DNA of 64,000 nt from Paraneptunicella aestuarii. Lineage in GTDB: Bacteria; Pseudomonadota; Gammaproteobacteria; Enterobacterales; Alteromonadaceae. Of the stretch, positions 1 to 8,769 are shown in pieces. Below the pieces are notes generated by a model. It did not search any database. It was given only the letters and a program-made list of their open reading frames with translations, and had not been told where the DNA came from. The position numbers were made by a program, and so were the translations under genes. The stretch is from NCBI RefSeq assembly GCF_019900845.1, contig NZ_CP074570.1, positions 2,542,001 through 2,606,000 of the forward strand, given 5' to 3'. Every line of letters begins with the position of its first letter. Position 1 is the stretch's first letter.

Positions 1-1005
1 TTGATCCCGAAATACCGTTAGCCCTTCTTTTAAACTCAGCTGAAACCAATCGCGACAGGTCACTCTGTTACCTGTCCAATTGTGAAAGTATTCATGTCCA
101 ATAATGGATTCAATATTGAAATAATCTTCATCGGTCGCGGATTCAGGATCAGCCAGAACACACTTACTGTTAAAGATGTTCAATCCCTTGTTTTCCATCG
201 CGCCCATGTTGAAGAAATCCACGGCGACAACCATGTAGATATCCAGATCATATTCCAGACCAAAGGTCTCTTCATCCCAACGCATGGCTTTTTTCAAAGA
301 CTCAACGGCATGCCCAGCTCGGCTTGCATTGCCCTTATCTACGAAAAACTGTAAATCAATAGTACGACCAGACTGAGTGACAAACTTATCTTCAACCAAG
401 TCGAAATCACCCGCGACCAGCGCAAACAGATAACATGGCTTTTTAAAAGGATCTTGCCAGGTTACCCAATGAGTTCCGTTGTCGCCCTCACCTTTTGCTA
501 TGCAATTACCGTTGGATAACAGATAAGGATACTTTTGCTTATCTGCGTGAACAGTTACCTGATAGGTTGCCAATACGTCTGGCCTGTCGAGGAAATAGGT
601 AATTTTGCGAAAGCCTTCCGCTTCACATTGAGTGCTGAAGGTATTGTTAGATAAATACAAACCTTCCAGGCTGGTATTACTGGCTGGGTTTATCTGAGTT
701 TCAATTTCCAACTCAAATTCATTGGCATCGTAAGCAATGCTCAACTGTTTCTCTGAACATTGATAAGTATTGATACCAATGCCATTGATAGAAACCTTCA
801 ACAATTCAAGATCATCACCATCAAGCACTAAAGGTCGTTGGTGATCACCATTGCGGCGCACTTTACTTTTGGTAAGTACCCGAGTTTCGCTCGGTTCTAA
901 CCAAAATGTCATATCCACCTGTTCGATAAAGAAATCGGGGACTTGATAATCGCTACGCTTTTTTGCTATCGGGGCGTTAGAGGTAACAGAACGCTCATCA
1001 CTCAT
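1..1005 (-). CDS. pepN: Aminopeptidase N, 5' part (cut by window edge)
   Basis: M1-family zinc aminopeptidase that removes N-terminal residues from cytoplasmic peptides. The first 335 codons are present; the rest lies left of the window. The exopeptidase motif GAMEN is encoded near 188-202, and the zinc-binding HEYFHNW (HExxH) near 79-99. The N-terminal beta-domain looks intact. The start is the ATG at 1003-1005, preceded by a good AGGAG ribosome-binding site. It begins 21 bases after the nhaC stop, so it could be co-transcribed with nhaC. The second half of the zinc site (the distal Glu) cannot be checked. Family assignment is secure; the PepN subfamily follows from the motif pair and the start of the protein. 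Confidence 0.93.
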   Translation of the reverse strand, partial: MSDERSVTSNAPIAKKRSDYQVPDFFIEQVDMTFWLEPSETRVLTKSKVRRNGDHQRPLVLDGDDLELLKVSINGIGINTYQCSEKQLSIAYDANEFELEIETQINPASNTSLEGLYLSNNTFSTQCEAEGFRKITYFLDRPDVLATYQVTVHADKQKYPYLLSNGNCIAKGEGDNGTHWVTWQDPFKKPCYLFALVAGDFDLVEDKFVTQSGRTIDLQFFVDKGNASRAGHAVESLKKAMRWDEETFGLEYDLDIYMVVAVDFFNMGAMENKGLNIFNSKCVLADPESATDEDYFNIESIIGHEYFHNWTGNRVTCRDWFQLSLKEGLTVFRDQ

Positions 1006-1026
1006 CAATAAACTCCTGATATCAGC

Positions 1027-2529
1027 CTAATTCGTTTTGCTTTCTATAGTTTGGTTCAGCTTGTCCGGCATTTCCTGTGAAAATGCCTCGGGTGGATCCA
1101 AGCGTAGGATTTTTATTCCAACAAAAGCATAAATGATGGCTAAAACAGGATTTATCAAGTTAAAGAAGGTGTAGAAAATATACTCAAAAGGATGAACCGC
1201 CAATACGCTGTGCATATAAGCGCCACAGGTATTCCAGGGAATTAACGGAGACGTCAGCGTTCCCCCATCTTCCAGACTACGAGACAAATTCAACTGGTGT
1301 AGGCCACGCTTTTTAAATTCATCTTTATACATACGACCCGGCATGATGATAGACATGTACTGATCAGCTGTAATCAGGTTCGTACCAAAACAGGTTAGAA
1401 TGGTGCGCGTTACCATGTCTCCTGCCGAAGTTGCACCTTTTAGGAAAGCGCTCACAGCGCGCTTCAACAACCCCACTTTTTCCAGTACCGAACCAAAGGT
1501 TAATGCACACATAATCAGCCAAATAGTATTCAACATATTGGCCATACCGCCACCGCTCAGAAGGTCGTTCAAATCAGCATTAGACGTATTGAACTCAACC
1601 CCGGCATACAGGGTTTTCCACACCACAGTAATACCACCATAACTTTCCATGCCGCTACGGCTGGCAACATCATTAATCACATCTGGCTGGAAGATAATCG
1701 CCCAAATACCACCAAGTAGAGCGCCGATAGAAACCGCAGGAAATGCAGGCATTTTGCGTATAGCTAAAGTCAGCAAAACAAATAATGGGATCAACATTGG
1801 CCAGCCAATATTAAATTCCTGCTCTAACAACGCCTGCATTTCTTCAATACGCTCAGAAGACGCATTAGAAGCGCCATTTATACCGACAATAACAAACAAG
1901 CCCCACGCAATTAAAATACTGGGAATGGTCGTCCAAAGCATGTAACGAATATGTTCAAACAAATCTGTCCCGGCTACCGCAGGTGCCAGATTAGTTGTTT
2001 CAGATAAGGGAGAGATTTTATCGCCAAAATAGGCGCCCGATACGATTGCGCCAGCGGTAATGGCTTCGTCCATTCCCATACCATTGGCAACGCCCATTAA
2101 AGCAACACCTACAGTTGCAGCCGTTGTCCAGCTGCTGCCAATACTCATAGCCACAATTGCACATATAATGCTTGATGCGGCGTAGAACAATGAAGGCTCA
2201 AGCAACTGTAAACCAAAGTAAATCAGTGTCGGTACAGTTCCCGACAATAACCATGTCCCAATTAACGAACCAACGGCCAGCAGGATCAGAATCGCACCAA
2301 GAGAAACCGTGATCCCTCTCACAATTCCGTCTTCAATTTCATGCCATTTAAAGCCATTCTTTAATCCGATTATTGCGCTGATACCCATCGCCAAAAGCAA
2401 GGCAATCTGATTAGGGCCATAAGAGGAATCGCTACCGAATAAAATCACGGAAAACGATAGCATGATAACCAGAATAACGATGGGAATAAGGGAGTCGAGT
2501 AGCGATGGTTCTTTATGTGTTTTAGTCAT
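1027..2529 (-). CDS. nhaC: NhaC-family Na+/H+ antiporter
   Basis: Predicted inner-membrane sodium/proton antiporter of 500 residues, typical of the NhaC family. About a dozen hydrophobic segments run from residue 11 to about 485. The conserved family region around residues 150-185, with GSSWTTAATVG followed by GAYFGDKISPLSETTNLAP, is clearly visible. The start ATG at 2527-2529 has only a weak AGAG-type site upstream. The gene follows an NSS sodium symporter gene by 93 bases and precedes pepN by 21 bases. The substrate may be Na+/H+ or an organic exchange such as malate/lactate, as in some NhaC relatives; sequence alone cannot settle it. Confidence 0.88.
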   Translation of the reverse strand: MTKTHKEPSLLDSLIPIVILVIMLSFSVILFGSDSSYGPNQIALLLAMGISAIIGLKNGFKWHEIEDGIVRGITVSLGAILILLAVGSLIGTWLLSGTVPTLIYFGLQLLEPSLFYAASSIICAIVAMSIGSSWTTAATVGVALMGVANGMGMDEAITAGAIVSGAYFGDKISPLSETTNLAPAVAGTDLFEHIRYMLWTTIPSILIAWGLFVIVGINGASNASSERIEEMQALLEQEFNIGWPMLIPLFVLLTLAIRKMPAFPAVSIGALLGGIWAIIFQPDVINDVASRSGMESYGGITVVWKTLYAGVEFNTSNADLNDLLSGGGMANMLNTIWLIMCALTFGSVLEKVGLLKRAVSAFLKGATSAGDMVTRTILTCFGTNLITADQYMSIIMPGRMYKDEFKKRGLHQLNLSRSLEDGGTLTSPLIPWNTCGAYMHSVLAVHPFEYIFYTFFNLINPVLAIIYAFVGIKILRLDPPEAFSQEMPDKLNQTIESKTN

Positions 2530-2572
2530 TAGCTGAACTCTTTTTATACTTCTTGAGGAAAACGCTGACAGC

Positions 2573-2601
2573 GGTGAACTGCAAATGTATATCAGTTCAC
2601 C
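2573..2601 (-). terminator. 9-bp inverted repeat between the NSS and nhaC genes
   Basis: Arms at 2573-2581 and 2593-2601 pair perfectly (GGTGAACTG / CAGTTCACC) around an 11-base loop. It lies 21 bases past the NSS stop and 43 bases before nhaC. There is no following U-run in either direction, so it is a weak terminator or mRNA-stability hairpin, or possibly an operator for nhaC. Confidence 0.35.
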
Positions 2602-2622
2602 ACCAGATTGAAATGAACTTGT

Positions 2623-3954
2623 CTACAATGAGTGGATAAACATCATCAAAATAATAACCGGGCAGACAAATTTCACATACCAAGGCCAAATTTTCCAAAA
2701 CAGGCTTTGTTCTATATTGTCATAGCCTTTTTTCAATTCTTCCAACTTACTATTTCGATTCCACAACCAACCGACAAACACACATAGCGTTAAGCCAAGC
2801 AGAGGCTGGCTGTATTCAGTGGTCATCGACACCACCAACTCAAACAAGGTCTCAAAGTTGATGGCAATAATACAGCTGACAATCGCGATTACCGCAGCAA
2901 TAACCCAAACCGCTTTATGACGGTTGATATCCATGTCTTCCACAACGTAAGACACTGGGACTTCAAGCATGGAAATAGAAGACGTTAACGAGGCAATAAT
3001 CATTAAGGCGAAGAAAGCAAAAGCAATAATATTGCCAATAGACCCCATCGTTTCAAAGGTGGCAGGAAGTACAGTAAGAATAAGCTGCCCACCTTCGATC
3101 AACTCTCCGGAATCATTAAAGATTTGAACACCGTTGTGCAGTGCCACGTACATAGCAGGAATAATTAACAAACCAGCCAGAATCGCCACACCAATATCAA
3201 CCAATGCAACTGAAGCACCTAACATTGGCAGGTTTTCCTTATCACTCACGTAAGAGGCGTAGACCAACATAGTCCCAACACCCAACGACATAGAGAAAAA
3301 CGCTTGCCCCATGGCGCTAATAAGCAAATCGGCATTAAAAACAGCAGAGAAATCAGGTTGCAAATAGGCTTTTAACCCTTCACCTGCACCATCCAGAGTC
3401 GCAACATAGACGATAAGTACGCCAATGATTAAAAAGAGGGTCGGCATTAAACGTACAGACCATTTTTCAATTCCATCACTCACGCCGCCATTGACAATCC
3501 CGGCAGTCATAATGATAAACAAAGTGCTAAATAAGCAATTACGTAATGAAGAGAATTCAGTCAACCAGGTCGAAATTTCAACCATGCCTAGAATATCGGT
3601 CAGCGCCTTAATACAGTAGGCAATCATCCAACCTGCTACAATGGCATAAAAGGAAAGAATCAATGAAACTGTGATAAAGCCCCAAAAACCAACACCTCTA
3701 GCCCATTTTGAGCCCGATATTTTTTCCAGAGCGTCAACCGTATTTGAACGCGTTGCTCGACCAATCACCAATTCAGCCATCAGTACCGGATAAGCCAGCA
3801 AGAAAGCTAAAACCAGGTACACCAAAACAAAAGCGGCACCACCATTACTGGCCACCTGAGTGGGGAATCCCCATATATTTCCTAATCCAACAGCCGACCC
3901 AGCCGCAGCCAGAATAAATCCCAACCTGGAGGAAAACTCACCCCTATTATTCAT
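2623..3954 (-). CDS. NSS/SNF-family sodium-dependent transporter
   Basis: Predicted inner-membrane symporter of 443 residues in the neurotransmitter:sodium symporter (LeuT-like) family, which imports amino acids or similar solutes with Na+. The N-terminal signature is clear: residues 10-32 read GFILAAAGSAVGLGNIWGFP, followed by a Gly-Gly-Ala-Phe turn, which is the unwound TM1 and TM2 of this fold. Around 11 hydrophobic segments follow, the shorter form common in bacteria. The start ATG at 3952-3954 has a weak AGAG site. It leads a probable three-gene run with nhaC and pepN. The substrate is unknown. Confidence 0.88.
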   Translation of the reverse strand: MNNRGEFSSRLGFILAAAGSAVGLGNIWGFPTQVASNGGAAFVLVYLVLAFLLAYPVLMAELVIGRATRSNTVDALEKISGSKWARGVGFWGFITVSLILSFYAIVAGWMIAYCIKALTDILGMVEISTWLTEFSSLRNCLFSTLFIIMTAGIVNGGVSDGIEKWSVRLMPTLFLIIGVLIVYVATLDGAGEGLKAYLQPDFSAVFNADLLISAMGQAFFSMSLGVGTMLVYASYVSDKENLPMLGASVALVDIGVAILAGLLIIPAMYVALHNGVQIFNDSGELIEGGQLILTVLPATFETMGSIGNIIAFAFFALMIIASLTSSISMLEVPVSYVVEDMDINRHKAVWVIAAVIAIVSCIIAINFETLFELVVSMTTEYSQPLLGLTLCVFVGWLWNRNSKLEELKKGYDNIEQSLFWKIWPWYVKFVCPVIILMMFIHSL

Positions 3955-3995
3955 TAATCTCTACCCATTTATTGCAATCAGGCTCATAACTCTAT

Positions 3996-4046
3996 TCATT
4001 GATATTTCAATAGCGACACACTGAACCCATTTCCAAATATCAATGA
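3996..4046 (-). promoter_or_regulatory. Inverted repeat upstream of the NSS gene
   Basis: Arms TCATTGATATTT (3996-4007) and AAATATCAATGA (4035-4046) match perfectly over 12 bp with a 27-base spacer. The near arm ends 41 bases upstream of the NSS start codon. It could be a regulator site or a 5'-leader hairpin. No regulator gene is adjacent. Confidence 0.35.
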
Positions 4047-4289
4047 TGCCATGCAGAGTTCCTGGTGCTGATTGTTGTAATTATCAGGACGTGCTTACAA
4101 AGAGCGGTGATGCTACCCAATTTAACTAATATTTAACAGATTTATACTGAAATTATTTGTATACAAATATGCAAACTTTTCGGTTCATGGATATCAATAT
4201 GTGAGAAGTTGAGCTCATATCAGGATATTTATTACCAAACGACGATTAATCACTCTCCCCGGCTCTCATTCCTAATTTTCACCAGACAC

Positions 4290-4320
4290 AAAAAAGCGAG
4301 CCACTTGAGCTCGCTTTTGG
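4290..4320 (-). terminator. Rho-independent terminator of the msrC-orf96-proQ-prc operon
   Basis: Stem arms AAAAGCGAGC (4292-4301) and GCTCGCTTTT (4309-4318) close a 7-base loop. Read on the minus strand, the stem is followed by a T-rich run. It begins 22 bases past the prc stop codon, where a terminator is expected. Confidence 0.85.
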
Positions 4321-4340
4321 AATCAATATGATCTTCTGAA

Positions 4341-6380
4341 TCAGGAATTGGTGTTCACGGCATACTTACCCGTCTGAATAACATCCAAAGTAATTTGTGC
4401 TGTTTCATCAAGATACGCGTCCAGACTTTCAAAATCTTCAGGCAAGTCATCCAACGAAGCAACGGGTTCTTTACCCATACGCTTCAAACGTTCGTTTGCA
4501 CGTTGTAAATCTTTCTTCTCACGCTCATCTTTTTGCGCTAAGCGCTCAGACTCAACCAAAGAAAAGTAATTCTTGTCCTTTAATTCCTTGTATTCCTGAA
4601 TATCAGCATAAATGTAAGCAAACTCAGGATCAGCAGACACTCTCTTCTCATGTAGCTTTTCAACCTGATTCAAAGCCGTTTCAGGATCGCCAAATGTAGC
4701 GTAATTGGCTCGCTCAATAGTGTCCCACGGCAAGGCATTTTCTTCCTGACTCTCACCCCATTCAGCCGCATCTATAGGGCTAGGTAAAAGGATGTCAGGA
4801 ATTACACCTTTATGTTGAGTGCTATCACCATTAATTCGATAAAATTTGGCGATAGTGTACTGCACATGACCTAGAGGATTACTATACAAATCATAAATAC
4901 GTCCCAAACCTCTATGCTGTTGTACAGTCCCCTTACCAAAGGTTTGCTCACCAACAATCAAGGCTCTACCGTAATCCTGCATTGCCGCTGCGAAAATCTC
5001 TGAAGCTGATGCACTATAACGATCAACCAACACTGTTAAAGGGCCGGAATAATAAATTTCACCATCAGTATCATTATGCACATTAATACGGTCTGCAGCG
5101 TTGCGCACCTGAACAACCGGGCCACTATCAATAAACAGGCCAGACACCAAAATGGCTTCCGTTAAAGAACCGCCGCCATTGCCACGCAAATCGACAATAA
5201 TGCCTTCAACATCTTGAGTTTTAAGTGCATCAATCTCTCTTTTAACGTCAACACTGAGGTTGTTATAGAAAGAAGGAATGCTTATCACCCCCACTTTTCT
5301 ACCCTGATGTGAGCCAGATTCAGGAATAACAACTTTGGATTTGGCTTCCCTGTCTTCCAGTTTTATTTTGTCGCGAGTCAAGTTCAGTACCATTGGCTCG
5401 CCTTCCTGAGAAGGTTTCAGTACCTGCAAACGAATATCTGTGCCTTTAGGACCTTTAATCAAGTCAACAACTTCATCAAGACGCCAACCAATAACATCAA
5501 CGAAATCTTCGCCATCCTGGGCAACACCAATAATTTTATCTTTCGGTTTTAATTTATTGGATAGATCTGCAGGGCCACCAGGAATAATGCTACGGATCAC
5601 CGTAAAGTCATCTTCCACCTGTAATACCGCACCAATCCCTTCAAAAGATAAGTTCATCTCCATGTTAAAGCGATCAGCACTTTGGGGAGATAAATAACTG
5701 GTATGCGCTTCAATGCTACGAGCAAACGCATTCATGACAGTTTGAAAAACGTCTTCACTTTTGGTTTGAGACAAGCGTTTTAACGCTCGTTGATAACGTT
5801 TTTCAAGTAAGTCTTTAATTTCGTCCTTGTTTTTTCCTGCCAGTTTAAGGTTCAACGCATCATATTTAACACGCTGACGCCAAAGCTCATCTAATTCAGC
5901 TTTATCTTTCGCCCAATCAGCGTCTTCCCTGTCGTAGTAATACTTGTCATCCGCTTTATTGAAATCAAAGCCTTTTTCCAGCAAGGACAAAGCAAACTGA
6001 TATCGCTCCACCCGCTTTTCCAAATTGCTCTGATACATTTTGTAAGCATTGGTTAAATTGCCTTTAAGCAACGCTTCATCAAAACTGTCTCGATACTTCT
6101 GCAATTCAAGAACATCGGATTTTAGATAAATGCTCTTGCTTGAATCGAGGGACTTTAAGTAACGATCATAAATCACACCTGAAAAGGCATCATCGAGTTC
6201 TATCTTTTTAAAGTGGGTACGCAAAAACTGAGCTGATGTACGCTTAGCTGCCACAGCATGCTGTGTCTCTTGCTGCAATACAGGGATCTCAAAATTTGAG
6301 GGAGCCGGATTAACGGCACCAGCACCAGAACTTAACGCTAAAAAAGCAGAAGCTACCGAGATGCGATACAGGTTTTTCAT
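4341..6380 (-). CDS. prc: Tail-specific (C-terminal processing) protease Prc
   Basis: Periplasmic S41-family serine protease, 679 residues, close to the roughly 680 of E. coli Prc, which trims C-terminal tails of envelope proteins such as murein hydrolases and FtsI. Residues 1-22 form a signal peptide ending near GAGA. A PDZ domain lies near residues 240-330 (FEGIGAVLQVED onward). The S41 core carries the catalytic Ser in VDRYSASASEIF and the Lys in EQTFGKGTVQQ, the family's Ser-Lys dyad. A longer reading to 6476 would run into proQ and hide the signal peptide, so I chose the ATG at 6378-6380, one base after the proQ stop. The intrinsic terminator at 4292-4318 closes the operon. Confidence 0.95.
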   Translation of the reverse strand: MKNLYRISVASAFLALSSGAGAVNPAPSNFEIPVLQQETQHAVAAKRTSAQFLRTHFKKIELDDAFSGVIYDRYLKSLDSSKSIYLKSDVLELQKYRDSFDEALLKGNLTNAYKMYQSNLEKRVERYQFALSLLEKGFDFNKADDKYYYDREDADWAKDKAELDELWRQRVKYDALNLKLAGKNKDEIKDLLEKRYQRALKRLSQTKSEDVFQTVMNAFARSIEAHTSYLSPQSADRFNMEMNLSFEGIGAVLQVEDDFTVIRSIIPGGPADLSNKLKPKDKIIGVAQDGEDFVDVIGWRLDEVVDLIKGPKGTDIRLQVLKPSQEGEPMVLNLTRDKIKLEDREAKSKVVIPESGSHQGRKVGVISIPSFYNNLSVDVKREIDALKTQDVEGIIVDLRGNGGGSLTEAILVSGLFIDSGPVVQVRNAADRINVHNDTDGEIYYSGPLTVLVDRYSASASEIFAAAMQDYGRALIVGEQTFGKGTVQQHRGLGRIYDLYSNPLGHVQYTIAKFYRINGDSTQHKGVIPDILLPSPIDAAEWGESQEENALPWDTIERANYATFGDPETALNQVEKLHEKRVSADPEFAYIYADIQEYKELKDKNYFSLVESERLAQKDEREKKDLQRANERLKRMGKEPVASLDDLPEDFESLDAYLDETAQITLDVIQTGKYAVNTNS

Positions 6381-6381
6381 A

Positions 6382-7029
6382 TTATGACCTTTTAGCACGA
6401 GCCAAACGCAACGTATCCTCTTGAACCTTAATTTGCATTCCAGATTGTAGTTGCACTTGAATACCATCCTTACCAACTTTAGTTATCACTGCAGGCATTG
6501 GAACCTTACCCACTTTTACTGTGACTTCTGTTCCAGCAACCAATTGCTCGGGTAATAACTTCTGAGGCACTTCTTTATTGGGTCTGGATTTTTGCGCAGA
6601 AGTTCCATTCAGTTTAGTGGGATTGTCACCTTTTTGCTTAAAATTGTCCTTTTTCTTAACATTTTTAGCTTTAGGTGCCTCTTGTTTACGGCGTTCAGCA
6701 ACCTTTTGTTTACTCTCTTTAAGTTGTAACAAGGCATGATCAGCATGTTCTTTTTCAACCACTTCCGCCACATCGCCTTTCAAATCAACACGATTAGAAC
6801 CTTCTTTAACGGAATGCAGGTAACGCCAGCTACTGGTGTAGTGGCGCAAAGAACTACGCAACAAGGTCTTGCTTAAACGCTTTTCATCTTTGAGCGCTTC
6901 AGCCAATTCCTGGAAAATACCTATTTTTAAGGGTTTTGCTTCTCCCTCAAGAGAGAAACACATTGGGAAAGATTCAACAAGAAATGCAATCACTTCTTTG
7001 CTATTGGAAAACTTCTCAGGACTATCCAT
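6382..7029 (-). CDS. proQ: RNA chaperone ProQ
   Basis: Global RNA-binding protein of the ProQ/FinO family, 215 residues. The N-terminal FinO-like domain (residues 8-118) reads SNSKEVIAFLVESFPMCF then EGEAKPLKIGIFQELAEAL. A Lys/Gln-rich linker (about 120-165) leads to the C-terminal Tudor-like domain (about 168-215). A TTG start at 7044 is possible, but the ATG at 7027-7029 gives an N-terminus that lines up with E. coli ProQ, so I prefer it. In E. coli ProQ binds many sRNAs and mRNA 3' ends. It sits one base upstream of prc, the conserved proQ-prc pairing. Confidence 0.95.
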   Translation of the reverse strand: MDSPEKFSNSKEVIAFLVESFPMCFSLEGEAKPLKIGIFQELAEALKDEKRLSKTLLRSSLRHYTSSWRYLHSVKEGSNRVDLKGDVAEVVEKEHADHALLQLKESKQKVAERRKQEAPKAKNVKKKDNFKQKGDNPTKLNGTSAQKSRPNKEVPQKLLPEQLVAGTEVTVKVGKVPMPAVITKVGKDGIQVQLQSGMQIKVQEDTLRLARAKRS

Positions 7030-7046
7030 CAGATACAGTATCAAGT

Positions 7047-7337
7047 TTATTCAGGTTCATAGGAATCTGCATCATCCCAAGTTGCCAGCAAATGGTCAAC
7101 CCAATCACTTAAATCTTGCATATCAATATCCAATAAATGTTCATCTTCAAGCCAGATTTCCCATACTTTTTGGATTTGCTTCTCTAATTGCTCGACTGAT
7201 GAGTCATCATCAGCGCGATCGTAGAGCATAAATAGCAAGTCATTTAAACGATCCGAGGCTTCCTCTGCACGGTCATCCCAAACGTCCATATCGTCTGGGG
7301 TTGAGAGAGCAACGTGAATGTCGATCAATGATTTCAA
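7047..7337 (-). CDS. Small acidic protein of unknown function between msrC and proQ
   Basis: A 96-residue protein that I do not recognise. It is strongly acidic (many Asp/Glu, few Lys/Arg), mostly predicted helical, with Trp residues spaced through the second half, and has no signal peptide or membrane segment. The start is a TTG (7335-7337) overlapping the msrC stop as TTGA, suggesting translational coupling; a shorter start at the internal Met 17 is the alternative. It ends 17 bases before the proQ ATG. Its place inside a tight four-gene operon, with intact reading frame and no gaps, makes it very likely a real gene. A role with the very basic ProQ is only a guess from position and charge. 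Confidence 0.7.
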   Translation of the reverse strand: MKSLIDIHVALSTPDDMDVWDDRAEEASDRLNDLLFMLYDRADDDSSVEQLEKQIQKVWEIWLEDEHLLDIDMQDLSDWVDHLLATWDDADSYEPE

Positions 7338-7798
7338 GATAAGCTATCCTGAACAATATTAACGACTTGTTGAAGACCACTCAGGTCTTCCTTGTCAAAA
7401 CGGGCAAAATCCGGACTATCAAGATCAAGTACACCTTTCAACTCACCCTTTACGATAACCGGTATCACAAGTTCTGAGTTAGAAGCCTGGTCACAGGCGA
7501 TATGTCCTTCAAACTGATGCACGTCAGCAATAAGTTGCGGCTTAAGGGTTTTAGCAGCAGTTCCACACACCCCTCTGCCAATGGGAATTCTTACGCAAGC
7601 AGGTTTGCCCTGAAATGGTCCCAAGACCAATTCATCGCCTTTTAAAAGATAAAAACCAGCCCAATTTACTTGTGGCAACTTATTCCAAATCAAAGCGCTC
7701 ACATTAGCCAGGTTGGCTATCATGTCCGTTTCACCTTCTAGCAAGCCCGATGTTTCCAGGACTAATTCTTCATATAGTTGCGCTTTACTTTTAGCCAT
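7334..7798 (-). CDS. msrC: Free methionine-(R)-sulfoxide reductase (GAF domain)
   Basis: Single-GAF-domain enzyme of 154 residues (E. coli YebR/MsrC is 165) that reduces free L-methionine-(R)-sulfoxide with thioredoxin as reductant. The family core is seen in NWAGFYLL, GPFQGKPACVRIPIGRGVCGTAA and a later HIACDQASNSELVIPV. These supply three Cys at about residues 77, 87 and 111, matching the catalytic and resolving Cys pattern of fRMsr. The ATG is at 7796-7798. First gene of a tight operon with orf96, proQ and prc, which mirrors the yebR-proQ-prc neighbourhood in enterobacteria. Confidence 0.92.
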   Translation of the reverse strand: MAKSKAQLYEELVLETSGLLEGETDMIANLANVSALIWNKLPQVNWAGFYLLKGDELVLGPFQGKPACVRIPIGRGVCGTAAKTLKPQLIADVHQFEGHIACDQASNSELVIPVIVKGELKGVLDLDSPDFARFDKEDLSGLQQVVNIVQDSLS

Positions 7799-7928
7799 AA
7801 CAAAACTCTGATTAATAAATATTCAAGTCAATGCTCGATTTCAGCGAGCCGTTATTAGACTCAAATCCCGGACAAATGCAACTGATTTTCTCTATATATC
7901 CAGGATTACCCCTATATGGCGTTCAGTG

Positions 7929-8651
7929 TCATTTTTTCAACTCAAAAATCACTTCTACTTCAGCCGTTATATCCACCTGTCCTGGCACATAACCACCGCT
8001 GCTATCAGCAAGCTCCATGCGCTGTGCTTTAAGTGGTACAACACTGGAAACGCCTCTTTCAGTAACGCTAATAACATCTCCAACTTTAGCTTTTATACCA
8101 TTGGCAATACGCTCAGCTCTTAAGCGTGCATCAACAATGGCTAAATCCAGCGCATCCAGATAATTCATTTGCGGTTGAGAAACTGAATAATGAAAGTCCT
8201 CTATACCCGTAGCCCCAGCCTTGATTATTCGATCAATTAACTGATCAAACTTACTTATTTCCTTAACTCTGACCTTAATCACCCGAGTCAGAGAAAAACC
8301 AAGCTGTTCTCTTCGATTGTTGGTGTATTCGTACCAAGGTTGCAATTGAACATGCATGGACTGTATATCCTGAATGTTCACTCCACCTTTAACCAATTCG
8401 TTAACAATGTTCTCACTTTTACTGGACAACACCTGATTAAGTTTAGTGACCAATGTACCTTTCTCTTCCAATAGCACATTAAAATGAAACAAATCAGGCT
8501 CCACACTAATGCGCCCATGCCCCAACACCCCGATTTGGTTAGGAATTGAATGTGAGCTTTGATTTGAAGTGTTTGCCAATGCAGTAAATGGAAAAGAAGC
8601 GGTGAATAAGAGAATTAACGCAAAACGTGAAAATAAATTGGATGTAAACAT
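7929..8651 (-). CDS. SIMPL-domain (DUF541) periplasmic protein
   Basis: 240-residue exported protein of the SIMPL/YggE-like family, whose members are periplasmic or outer-membrane associated and linked to oxidative stress in E. coli, though the molecular role is unclear. Residues 1-26 form a signal peptide ending at TALA. The domain follows, with GHGRISVEPDLFHFNVLLEEKG at the start and the C-terminal strand VDITAEVEVIFELKK. A TTG at 8691-8693 would extend the protein by 14 residues and spoil the signal peptide; the ATG at 8649-8651 has an AAGGG site nine bases upstream, so I chose it. It stands alone between prpC and msrC. Confidence 0.85.
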   Translation of the reverse strand: MFTSNLFSRFALILLFTASFPFTALANTSNQSSHSIPNQIGVLGHGRISVEPDLFHFNVLLEEKGTLVTKLNQVLSSKSENIVNELVKGGVNIQDIQSMHVQLQPWYEYTNNRREQLGFSLTRVIKVRVKEISKFDQLIDRIIKAGATGIEDFHYSVSQPQMNYLDALDLAIVDARLRAERIANGIKAKVGDVISVTERGVSSVVPLKAQRMELADSSGGYVPGQVDITAEVEVIFELKK

Positions 8652-8738
8652 ACCTGTTTGCCCTTTAGGTGGAATAAAACAACAGACAAACAATATGGCT
8701 TATGTTGGCGTCCCTGCCAACATTTGCTGTATTTCCTT

Positions 8739-8769
8739 TTGTTACCAACAAGAAAAAACTTGGTAACAA
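8739..8769 (-). terminator. Hairpin immediately downstream of prpC
   Basis: Arms TTGTTACCAA (8739-8748) and TTGGTAACAA (8760-8769) pair perfectly over 10 bp with an 11-base loop, starting right after the prpC stop codon. There is no U-run after the stem, so termination is plausible but not proven; it may stabilise the 3' end. Confidence 0.4.

Larger units (their letters stand above)
3955..4340. other. Intergenic region between prc and the NSS gene
   Basis: This 386-base AT-rich gap holds the prc terminator (4292-4318), a 12-bp inverted repeat (3996-4007 / 4035-4046) just upstream of the NSS gene, and presumably the NSS promoter, for which I could not pick a convincing -35/-10 pair. I see no small coding region. 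Confidence 0.6.

Noticed and set aside
82..354. 90-codon plus-strand frame at the left edge
   Set aside because: It lies fully antisense to pepN, whose HExxH and GAMEN motifs prove the minus strand is coding.
6381..6476. Extension of prc to an upstream start at 6476
   Set aside because: It would overlap proQ by about 95 bases and place residues before a clear signal peptide. The ATG at 6380 fits the family.
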